Source: Leptospira ilyithenensis (lineage in GTDB: Bacteria; Spirochaetota; Leptospiria; Leptospirales; Leptospiraceae). From it: a stretch of 64,000 bases of DNA. Every line of letters begins with the position of its first letter. The first letter of the stretch is position 1. Location of the stretch: positions 186,001 to 250,000 of the forward strand of contig NZ_RQHV01000002.1 in the NCBI RefSeq assembly GCF_004771005.1, written 5' to 3'. Under the pieces are notes generated by a model, which saw nothing but the letters and a program-made list of their open reading frames with translations, did no database searches and was not told the origin of the DNA. Positions 35,379 to 42,478 of the stretch are shown here, piece after piece. Made by a program: the position numbers and the translations under genes.

Positions 35379-36782
35379 ATGTCCATTAATCGGTTTGATA
35401 TCATTGCCCTCGGCGGCGGCCCGGCAGCTCAGAAAGCTGCCATCCAAGCAACTAAAATGGGGAAAAAAGCAGCCCTCATCGAAAAAGATCCTTATCTGGG
35501 AGGAGGTTGTGTACATTGGGGCACGATTCCTTCCAAATCTTTGCAGGAAACCAGCAGGTTTTACCGCAATTTGCATTTATCTACCGTGCATGGATTACGC
35601 ACTCCCCAGGTGAACCAGCTCAGTTTACAGGAGTTAATGCATAGGGCATCCACAGTCATTGAAAAAGAAGAAGATGTAACCCGGGAACAAATGATCCAAA
35701 ACCGGGTTACCACTCTTACAGGCTGGGGGCAAATCCTGGATCCGAATCATGTGGAAGTAACAGATGCTACCGGGAGAAAAAAAGTTTTTGAGACAGATTA
35801 TATTCTGATAGCAACAGGTAGCTCTCCCAGACGTCCCACAAATGAAAACATACCTTTCGAAGACGGACTAGTCTATGATAGTGACGGATTGTTTTCCATT
35901 GCAAATATGCCTTCCTCCATCGCCGTCGTCGGAGCGGGCATCATCGGATCGGAATACGCCACAATCTTTTCGCATATAGGAATCAAAGTCCATCTATTTG
36001 ATTCGCAAGACAGGATTCTAGGATTTTTGGATCGGGAGATTTCGGAGTCGATGTCCCAATACATGAAAAAAGCGGGTATAGAAATTTATACAGGACGTTC
36101 CATTACAAATTACAACAAACTGGGCGATGGCAAAGGAATCGAGCTCACAACTGACAAGGGAGATGTGATCCAAGTCAACCAGGTGCTGATTTCACGGGGA
36201 AGAGTGGGCAATGTGGAGAACCTGGGATTGGAAGCCTTAGGAATAGAAGTGAACGATAGAAAACAAATTGTCGTGAATGAAAATTACCAAACCAAGGTTT
36301 CCAATGTTTATGCCTGCGGGGATGTCATCGGTTTTCCCAGTCTTGCATCCGTATCCATGTACCAAGGACAGTATGTCGCAAAACATATATTTGGTGGAGC
36401 TCCCCATCCGGTGAGTGCGGAAGACTTCCCGATCGGAATTTATACTCTGCCCGAAATTGCAACCATAGGTCCCACGGAAGAAGCACTAAAGGAAAGAGGC
36501 GTGGATTACGGTGTGGGGATCGCTCGTTTCGATACGATTACCCGTGCTCAGATCAGCGGAGATCAGGATGGAATGGTGAAAATTTTATATGACAGATCGA
36601 CCAGAATGGTTTTGGGAGTTCATATTATTTCGGACAAAGCAACCGAATTGATTGCTCTCGGCCAATGCATCGTAAGCTTGAAAGCACCTATTGAGTATTT
36701 TACCGAACATATTTTCAATTACCCCACTATGATTGGCGCGTACAAAAATGCGGCATTTCATGCACTGCAGAAAGAAAATTAA
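35379..36782 (+). CDS. sthA: Soluble pyridine nucleotide transhydrogenase
   Basis: A 467-residue FAD enzyme that moves reducing power between NADPH and NADH. It has the disulfide-oxidoreductase layout: FAD motif GGGPAAQKAAIQA, a second dinucleotide motif GAGIIGSEYA at about residue 186, and a third ACGDVIG. At the redox site the sequence is GGGCVHWGTIPSKSL, with only one of the two cysteines, as in SthA/UdhA rather than lipoamide dehydrogenase. The C-terminal dimer domain ends normally. It is monocistronic or followed by the sigma factor gene after 74 bases. Confidence 0.93.
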   Translation: MSINRFDIIALGGGPAAQKAAIQATKMGKKAALIEKDPYLGGGCVHWGTIPSKSLQETSRFYRNLHLSTVHGLRTPQVNQLSLQELMHRASTVIEKEEDVTREQMIQNRVTTLTGWGQILDPNHVEVTDATGRKKVFETDYILIATGSSPRRPTNENIPFEDGLVYDSDGLFSIANMPSSIAVVGAGIIGSEYATIFSHIGIKVHLFDSQDRILGFLDREISESMSQYMKKAGIEIYTGRSITNYNKLGDGKGIELTTDKGDVIQVNQVLISRGRVGNVENLGLEALGIEVNDRKQIVVNENYQTKVSNVYACGDVIGFPSLASVSMYQGQYVAKHIFGGAPHPVSAEDFPIGIYTLPEIATIGPTEEALKERGVDYGVGIARFDTITRAQISGDQDGMVKILYDRSTRMVLGVHIISDKATELIALGQCIVSLKAPIEYFTEHIFNYPTMIGAYKNAAFHALQKEN

Positions 36783-36856
36783 GTTTTTCTGAGAAAATCC
36801 CTTTCGTTATTTGTCATCATAAACAGAGAGAAAGATTAGATTTTACTTGTCAGGGC

Positions 36857-37402
36857 ATGGATTCTCAGAACACATTATCTCTTGTGTCAGAGAATCAAAT
36901 CTCGATGAGTCAAATTTACGAAAAAAATCATAAAAGGATTTATGATTTTCTCTACAAATATACTCAAAATGCGGATACGGCAATGGATTTGATGCAAGAC
37001 AGTTTCTTGAGCTTTCATAAACATTATAGTGATGCTGGTCTCACGGAAGAGAAATCCCTTATGGTTTTGTACACCATAGCCCGCAATCTTTCCATTAATT
37101 TTGCCAAAAAGTTTTCCACTACGAAAGAAATTTATTCGGAAGATATCGATCTCCACAGTCACAACCCCCGTTTGGAAAAACAGGCGGTGTACCAAGACTT
37201 GGAGGACAGATTGTACAGTTTTCTCGGGGAACTGAAAGAAGACGAAAGAAGTGCTATTTTATTAAAGAATGTGGAAGGTTTTCAACTCACTCAAATCGCA
37301 GAGATTTTGAATGTTTCCGTTTCCACTGCTTCCCGTTTGGTTATACGCGCTACAGAGAAAGTAACTGCCATTGCATTAAGAGAAAATTTGGTACCGGATT
37401 AA
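36857..37402 (+). CDS. ECF-type RNA polymerase sigma factor
   Basis: 181 residues with sigma region 2 (about 20-90: YDFLYKYTQNADTAMDLMQDSFLSF) and region 4 (about 120-175: LKEDERSAILLKNVEGFQLTQIAEILNVS). It lacks regions 1 and 3, as extracytoplasmic-function sigma factors do. The next gene, three bases later, is a membrane FecR-domain protein, the usual partner of FecI-like sigma factors, so a cell-surface signal cascade is likely. No TonB receptor is nearby, so the signal is unknown. Confidence 0.9.
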   Translation: MDSQNTLSLVSENQISMSQIYEKNHKRIYDFLYKYTQNADTAMDLMQDSFLSFHKHYSDAGLTEEKSLMVLYTIARNLSINFAKKFSTTKEIYSEDIDLHSHNPRLEKQAVYQDLEDRLYSFLGELKEDERSAILLKNVEGFQLTQIAEILNVSVSTASRLVIRATEKVTAIALRENLVPD

Positions 37403-37405
37403 ACC

Positions 37406-38479
37406 ATGAAGAAAGATCTAGACCCAAACAAATTAAAGCAGCTGGAAACCCGGTTGGCCAACCTCTCGGGATCAACTCTGAATCGGGAGTTTCTTTCTTG
37501 GGAAGAGCTTTCCAAAAAAGAGTCTAAATTTCCGGATTTGTATACTCCACCTAAGACAGCTCAGGTGATCGCATTTCCTGGCAAATTCAAGTGGGCATTG
37601 GGAGTAGGTGGAACAACCTTACTTGCCGCTGCCGCTTCTTTATCTTTTGTATTCTTTTTAAAAAAATCTTCTTCGGGCGCTGACATTCCATCTGAAATAG
37701 CGAAAGGATCCGCTGCCGCTCCCCCTGTCTTTTTTTCAGAATTATTAGGCGAAATTCAAACTTCCAAAGGAAACAATTTTCTTTTGCATCCCGGTGAAAC
37801 CGTACAGATTGCACTGAAGAAAGGGGATAAAATCCGGCCTGGAGACAGAATTTTGACTGCGGACAACGGTTCTGTCGATCTTGATTTTGAAAATAAAACC
37901 TGGATCCGAGTTGCTTCCGCTTCTCTTGTTCAATTAACAGATCTTAAAAAGTCGGATTTTTCCGCCATCCAAACCATAGGGATTGAAAAAGGAAAGGTTC
38001 TTGCTACAGTCGGAAAGCTGAAAAAAGATTCGGTCTTTCAAATCGTATCGGGTTCTTATTCCACCATTGTCCGAGGAACAACATTCAGTGTTTCTGTGGA
38101 TGAAGGCGGAAAACAAACTGTTTCCGTTCGAGAGGGCTCCGTTGAAATTAAAAACAACAGACAAGACTCCGAGGAAAAAAGTATTTATCTGGAATCCTCA
38201 AAACAGGTTTCGGTTTCTTCCGACAAGGCGGAACCAGTGATTTCCCTAGGACCAAAAGAAGAAAAAGAACTCAAAGCCTTACACACCCAAGTAGATCTTG
38301 CCCGTGAAAACAAACTATATGTAGAGTATTCCCGATTGGAATTGATCAGACTAGAGGATGGTACCGAACTCCATGGTGTCATTTTAGGCCAATCGGATAC
38401 CCATCTCCAATTTGAAGGAGCGGACGGAAAAATCGAAATCCCCATCGTGAAGATCGTTGAAACGGAAAAAATTAGATAA
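37406..38479 (+). CDS. FecR-domain membrane protein, probable regulator of the ECF sigma factor
   Basis: 357 residues: a cytoplasmic N-terminal part (1-65) able to bind a sigma factor, one membrane helix (about 66-90, WALGVGGTTLLAAAASLSFVFFL), and a periplasmic FecR domain (about 115-255) with GDRILTADNGSVDLDF and SYSTIVRGTTFSVSVD. A small beta-rich module at the C terminus (DGTELHGVILGQSDTHLQFE) looks Sm-like. The gene starts three bases after the sigma factor gene, so they are coexpressed. Whether it acts as anti-sigma or as activator is not decided by sequence. Confidence 0.85.
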   Translation: MKKDLDPNKLKQLETRLANLSGSTLNREFLSWEELSKKESKFPDLYTPPKTAQVIAFPGKFKWALGVGGTTLLAAAASLSFVFFLKKSSSGADIPSEIAKGSAAAPPVFFSELLGEIQTSKGNNFLLHPGETVQIALKKGDKIRPGDRILTADNGSVDLDFENKTWIRVASASLVQLTDLKKSDFSAIQTIGIEKGKVLATVGKLKKDSVFQIVSGSYSTIVRGTTFSVSVDEGGKQTVSVREGSVEIKNNRQDSEEKSIYLESSKQVSVSSDKAEPVISLGPKEEKELKALHTQVDLARENKLYVEYSRLELIRLEDGTELHGVILGQSDTHLQFEGADGKIEIPIVKIVETEKIR

Positions 38480-38562
38480 AACTGAATAGTTTTTTGACAA
38501 TTTCCGTTTCTATGGCATTCTGATTTGTAAAGATTTTGCATACTGGGGAGTCCCATCAATTC

Positions 38563-39123
38563 ATGTCCAACGACAACAAAAAAGCTTTCAGATTCCGTTA
38601 TATTATTGATAAAGAATTTCAATTTAAGTTTCTGCTCCATTACTCTTTGTTGTTTATCTCCGGAGTTACAGTCACTTTAGGGTTTCTTTATTGGCTCAAC
38701 AAATCCAAGTTTGACGGTGGTGCGGTCTTCCGATTGAGACAAGATTCGCAAATTGTGTATTGGAAAGTCGAAAACGAAGATGCAGCTGACGGAGCGGAAA
38801 AGTTCAAATACGTTCCGAGGGAAATTTACCTGCCCAATTACGACCATCAATTGAATATGTATACAATTCAATTTGACGCGGTCGTGACCCTATCTGTTTT
38901 ATATCTGGCATTGATTACTATTTTTTCCGTTTTCAAATCCCACAAAATGGCAGGACCAATCTATAGCATCAAACGATCTCTCCAGAAGATTGCTTCCGGC
39001 GATCCTATAGAAAAGATCCGAATTAGAAAAAACGATGAATTTCAGGAGCTTGTGGATGTCCTTAATGAAGTGATCCACAAACGTTTGGCAATCCTCGGTA
39101 AAGAACCGACTGACAAAAAATAA
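38563..39123 (+). CDS. HAMP-domain membrane protein without output domain
   Basis: 186 residues from the ATG (a TTG at 38536 is possible but less likely). Two membrane helices at about residues 23-45 and 106-127 flank a small periplasmic part of some 60 residues. A HAMP segment follows the second helix (MAGPIYSIKRSLQKIASGDP, then NDEFQELVDVLNEVI). Nothing is attached: no kinase, cyclase or methyl-accepting domain. It resembles the front end of a receptor and may pass signals to a separate partner. It follows the FecR gene by 83 bases and a long perfect hairpin lies downstream. Confidence 0.75.
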   Translation: MSNDNKKAFRFRYIIDKEFQFKFLLHYSLLFISGVTVTLGFLYWLNKSKFDGGAVFRLRQDSQIVYWKVENEDAADGAEKFKYVPREIYLPNYDHQLNMYTIQFDAVVTLSVLYLALITIFSVFKSHKMAGPIYSIKRSLQKIASGDPIEKIRIRKNDEFQELVDVLNEVIHKRLAILGKEPTDKK

Positions 39124-39138
39124 ATCCTCATTCTTAAG

Positions 39139-39174
39139 CTCTAAGATACTTTATTTGCCTAAAGTATCTTAGAG
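39139..39174. terminator. Perfect 15-bp hairpin
   Basis: Arms 39139-39153 and 39160-39174 pair without a mismatch around a TTTGCC loop, 15 bases after the HAMP gene stop. There is no T-tract. It may end or stabilise that transcript, or be a protein-binding palindrome. Confidence 0.5.
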
Positions 39175-39238
39175 AACTTCATAAAAAACTTGCGCCCTGT
39201 CTTGAATTTTATCTAATATCTTAGTAAATTTCAATATT

Positions 39239-40081
39239 ATGAAAGTCTTAAAAATCATTCTTTCTTCCTTACTGGTTTTGATATCGCTTGTTCTTGCAAC
39301 TGCGTATTTTTTCGTTCGATCTTTGTTCCAAGAACCGAGTGCCGCAGAAGTAACATCCTTAAATGAATCCTTAAAATCGAAACGTATCTTAGGAGTTTTT
39401 GCCCACCCGGACGATGAACAGTTGGTGAACAGCGTATTCGTAAGAGCCAAAAAATCGGACCCAAACGCATTTACCGCACTTGTCACCGCTACCAAGGGAG
39501 AGGCTGGTCATCAGGTTCCCGTGGTTGCAAGGCAAAAGGATTTGGGCTTTATCCGAAAGGCAGAAGCACTTAAAAACGGTTATGCGATGGGAATCGATGA
39601 GCAGGAAGTTTGGGACTATCCCGACGGAGGGATTCCCGAAGTTCCTATCGAAGAGCTAAAAGAAAAAATAAGGCAAACAATCGAAACTTATCACCCGGAG
39701 ATTCTGCTTACATTCTGGCCGGAAAGTGGTGCTACAGGTCATAAGGATCATAGAAGAATGGGCCTTGCTGCAAGTGAAGTTGCGAAAGGATTCAAGTCCC
39801 AAAACAAAGGAACTTATTTTGGTCCCCGCTATATCGCGTATGTAATCACTCCGAGAGACGCCTTCCGAACATTAGGCGGAGAGATAGGAAAATTCGTTGC
39901 TGAGAATCAGCCGGCGCCTACGCATTCCTTGAGAAGTGAAACGGAATCAAAATTGAAAGGTTGGGAAATTCATGCTTCTCAAGGAGATTATGTAAGAGAA
40001 GCATACGGAATTCCAGCAAGAGTTTTGTACATGATTTGGGACAAAGAGTATTATTACGTTGTTGATTTGGAAAAAAAATAA
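39239..40081 (+). CDS. PIG-L/LmbE family deacetylase
   Basis: 280 residues with an N-terminal membrane anchor (about 5-28). The zinc-binding motif AHPDDE (residues 55-60) and a second metal histidine region ATGHKDHRRMG (about 166-176) match the LmbE family, which removes acetyl groups from N-acetylglucosamine-type compounds. Placement of the catalytic part after the anchor suggests it works outside the cytoplasm. No glycan genes are adjacent, so the substrate is not known. Confidence 0.88.
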   Translation: MKVLKIILSSLLVLISLVLATAYFFVRSLFQEPSAAEVTSLNESLKSKRILGVFAHPDDEQLVNSVFVRAKKSDPNAFTALVTATKGEAGHQVPVVARQKDLGFIRKAEALKNGYAMGIDEQEVWDYPDGGIPEVPIEELKEKIRQTIETYHPEILLTFWPESGATGHKDHRRMGLAASEVAKGFKSQNKGTYFGPRYIAYVITPRDAFRTLGGEIGKFVAENQPAPTHSLRSETESKLKGWEIHASQGDYVREAYGIPARVLYMIWDKEYYYVVDLEKK

Positions 40082-40271
40082 ACGACGAACCTGCGTCAAT
40101 TTTTGTAAAGCATGTCTTGAGATAGAAGTGTTAAGTTTGTTTGTGCCTTTCCATACAATCGATCCAAAACCTCATGAGACATAAGATCGATTATGGGAAG
40201 TTCCATATTGCTTCACGTAATAATCTACTCGAAATAAGATTCACAAATCCGGAAGAACCGAGGTAAGATAA

Positions 40272-40772
40272 ATGACATTGGAAACCATACTGTTCCTCAT
40301 CACCGGTACGCTTATCGCACTTCTGACTGGATTATTTTTCGGTTATTCCGTATCCGTAAATTGGGCGCTACATCGTCTGAAAAATTCCGAGTACGTACGG
40401 GCCATGCAGGAAATCAACGATGTCATTCAAAATCCTCTTTTTCTACTGACATTTCTTGGGCCGGTGATTCTTCTCCCTCTCTTGACATTTCTATATGGAA
40501 ATCCTCCGGATCATCCTGATTTTGTTTTGCGGTTTTATCTGCTGGCTGGGGCTTCCGTATTCTATATTGTCGGCCCGTTCGGTTTGACCATCGCAGGCAA
40601 TGTTCCCTTAAACAATAAACTGGCAAAGTTTAATGAGGAAAGCGCAACCGAAAAGGAAGTTGAGGCCGAAAGATCGGAGTTCGAAAAACCATGGAATCGT
40701 TTGCACACGATTCGCACAGTGGCTTCGGTGATTGCGCTCATCTTGTTTTTTGCAGCCATCCTATTGCCTTAG
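40272..40772 (+). CDS. DUF1772-like membrane protein
   Basis: 166 residues with four hydrophobic helices. VNWALHRL in the first loop, NVPLNNKLAKFN near residue 112 and FEKPWNRLHTIRTVAS near 138 are the marks of the DUF1772 (anthrone oxygenase-like) family. GAGGT seven bases upstream supports the ATG. The biochemical role in bacteria is unknown. It stands alone between the PIG-L gene and the Hip module. Confidence 0.75.
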   Translation: MTLETILFLITGTLIALLTGLFFGYSVSVNWALHRLKNSEYVRAMQEINDVIQNPLFLLTFLGPVILLPLLTFLYGNPPDHPDFVLRFYLLAGASVFYIVGPFGLTIAGNVPLNNKLAKFNEESATEKEVEAERSEFEKPWNRLHTIRTVASVIALILFFAAILLP

Positions 40773-40812
40773 AATTTGCGTTTGGCGGGGGCTGCAACCA
40801 CCAAAACAAATA

Positions 40813-41739
40813 TTAGGTAAATAAAATCCTATACCGTTTTCGAATCAGTTCCGAATATTCCGAAAGTATTTCGTTACAGAACGGATAATTGGAAATTTGA
40901 GACACCAGCTTCTCTTCCATAGATCGGATTCTCTCGAGGATTTTTCCCAATGCCGTAGGATGGATTTTCAAAGATTCACCGAAAAACAAAATATCATTTC
41001 TTTGGATTTTGTTTTTTTTGCCGTTCAGACTAAGTGCCAGCTCTTCAGGATCTTCTTTATGAAAGATCGCGATGGAAAGCAGATCATATGCCGGGGCCAA
41101 TCGAATGTTTCCGTCTTCCTCTGTTAGGAGGGAAAAATTTTTCAAATGCATATCCGAATTTCCGGTAAGATAGGAAAAAACCACAAGCTCGAAAAAACGA
41201 ACCGTTTCAATCCCGGGCGCATTTGTATATTTACGAATTAACTTTGCAATCCCTTCGTAAGATCCCTTGTATTTATCTTCCGTTAATCGTTCTGACAATT
41301 GACAAAAATCTTCCTGTGCCAACTTATGGCGGTTATAACGGTCAAAACGTTTGCTTAAAAAGGAAAGTTCTCCCGATTTAAGTGGGATCAAAGAAGAAAT
41401 TGCCGTGTCGATTCCGAATTCTTTTGCAAGCAACATAGTTAGATGTTCGTTTTCAGGAAGATTTTGAAACTGTAATGAAGGAGGTTTTAAAATATAATCC
41501 CCCATAAATCCTACAATCGTAAGCCTGGTTGTATTTTTATCCTGAAGCTTCAATTCCAAAGAAATCTTCGGTTGTACGCCGGGAACAGTGACCCTCGAAA
41601 GTACATTCTGTTTTGCTAATTCTTGGATCTCGGAAAATTCCAAAGTAAGAGAAGGATAAGAAGCTTTACCGAAAAGTTTTTTCGCACAAATGGTATGAAA
41701 TGATTTTTCGGAAGGTTTCGCACAAAAATAACAATACAT
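40813..41739 (-). CDS. hipT: HipT-type serine/threonine kinase toxin with N-terminal zinc ribbon
   Basis: 308 residues from the ATG four bases after the hipS stop. It corresponds to the kinase part of HipA without its N-subdomain 1, which here is the separate HipS. An N-terminal C3-x2-C6-x8-H15-x2-C18 pattern suggests a zinc ribbon. The glycine-rich loop reads VTVPGVQPK (50-58), where E. coli O127 HipT has autophosphorylated serines SIS; threonine T51 remains and proline P53 stands for the second. ENEHLTMLLA, GNSDMHLKNF (catalytic Asp) and APAYDLLS (metal Asp) complete the kinase. By family precedent it phosphorylates an aminoacyl-tRNA synthetase and stops growth. A TTG at 41763 could extend it. 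Confidence 0.88.
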   Translation of the reverse strand: MYCYFCAKPSEKSFHTICAKKLFGKASYPSLTLEFSEIQELAKQNVLSRVTVPGVQPKISLELKLQDKNTTRLTIVGFMGDYILKPPSLQFQNLPENEHLTMLLAKEFGIDTAISSLIPLKSGELSFLSKRFDRYNRHKLAQEDFCQLSERLTEDKYKGSYEGIAKLIRKYTNAPGIETVRFFELVVFSYLTGNSDMHLKNFSLLTEEDGNIRLAPAYDLLSIAIFHKEDPEELALSLNGKKNKIQRNDILFFGESLKIHPTALGKILERIRSMEEKLVSQISNYPFCNEILSEYSELIRKRYRILFT

Positions 41740-41743
41740 ACTT

Positions 41744-42061
41744 TCATTCTTCTCCGACAACACTGACGGCTCCGATACAATCCTGGCATACGCTCAATAA
41801 AAGAGAAAGCCGATCTCTCGGATCAAGTTTCCATTCTTTGATTGTAATTTCGAGAAGCCATCCTTCCGGGATCAATCCGTCAAAAAAAGGAAATAGGATT
41901 TTAGAACGATAGATTTCTTCTCTTTTGGGAAGAGTAAAACTGACGGAGGAAGAATCTGTAAGTCGAAGGTATTCCGAATCATATTGGAAGAAATATCCTT
42001 CTTCATCTTCTCCCACAAACCCGGCTAAGGTGCTCTGAAAATAAACTTTGCCCCTTCTCAT
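41744..42061 (-). CDS. hipS: HipS-type small antitoxin (HipA N-subdomain)
   Basis: 105 residues that match the N-terminal subdomain of HipA as a free protein: GKVYFQSTLAGFVGEDEEG, SVSFTLPKREEIY, LFPFFDGLIPEGWLLE and DPRDRLSLLLSVCQDCIGAV. In HipBST systems this protein, not HipB, neutralises the kinase. ATG 42061 overlaps the hipB stop as ATGA and has GGGAGA four bases upstream; an ATG at 42073 would add four residues. It lies between hipB and hipT with almost no spacing. Confidence 0.87.
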   Translation of the reverse strand: MRRGKVYFQSTLAGFVGEDEEGYFFQYDSEYLRLTDSSSVSFTLPKREEIYRSKILFPFFDGLIPEGWLLEITIKEWKLDPRDRLSLLLSVCQDCIGAVSVVGEE

Positions 42062-42282
42062 GAATTCTCCCATAATCTTTTGATGCGTTTGGGAACCATT
42101 TCATGACCAAATGCGGATAGAACTTGGTTGAGTTTATCCAACTGGATGCTTTTTTTTCCTTGTTCCAAGTCCCTTACAAACCTAAGCCCCACACCGGCCA
42201 TACGAGCCAAATCCTCCTGGCTCATTTTGTGTTTTTTGCGTTGGTCTTTTACAAATTGAGCCAGATTTTGGTCTTCTTCCAT
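42058..42282 (-). CDS. hipB: HipB-type transcriptional repressor (Xre HTH)
   Basis: A 74-residue DNA-binding protein with an Xre helix-turn-helix (KMSQEDLARMAGVGLRFVRDLE), the size and pattern of HipB, with LNQVLSAFGHEM after it. It is the first gene of hipB-hipS-hipT. Its start codon lies inside the first of the palindromic operators, so it probably represses its own operon, together with HipS and HipT. The stop overlaps hipS. Confidence 0.88.
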   Translation of the reverse strand: MEEDQNLAQFVKDQRKKHKMSQEDLARMAGVGLRFVRDLEQGKKSIQLDKLNQVLSAFGHEMVPKRIKRLWENS

Positions 42283-42308
42283 TATTATACCTGATCGGGT
42301 ATAATAAT
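42281..42308. promoter_or_regulatory. Hip operator O1
   Basis: A 28-bp palindrome with one mismatched pair, core TATACC-N6-GGTATA, covers the hipB start codon. The core resembles the E. coli HipB site TATCC-N8-GGATA. Confidence 0.75.
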
Positions 42309-42321
42309 AAATATATCAAAC

Positions 42322-42347
42322 ATTTTATACCCGATCAGGTATAAAAT
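42322..42347. promoter_or_regulatory. Hip operator O2
   Basis: A 26-bp palindrome with the same core TATACC-N6-GGTATA and one mismatched pair. Its centre is 40 bp from that of O1. Confidence 0.75.
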
Positions 42348-42366
42348 CGTGTATCTATAATAAAAC

Positions 42367-42380
42367 TATACCCGATCGGG
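42367..42380. promoter_or_regulatory. Hip operator O3 (half-degenerate)
   Basis: Left arm TATACC and a perfect CCCGATCGGG core are kept; the right outer arm is lost. Its centre is 41 bp from O2. It lies about 100 bases before hrpB. Confidence 0.55.
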
Positions 42381-42478
42381 GCGAAAATCTATCTACCTCC
42401 TTCCCGGACTTTCCCCAAAATAGTAAATTTAGTGCGCGGAAGAAGCTGGTCTTTGATTTTATGTAGAACAAAAGAAAG

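Noticed and set aside
40174..40266. 30-codon frame just before the DUF1772 gene
   Set aside because: It ends five bases before the next gene and reads plausibly, but it has no clear ribosome site and no recognisable similarity.
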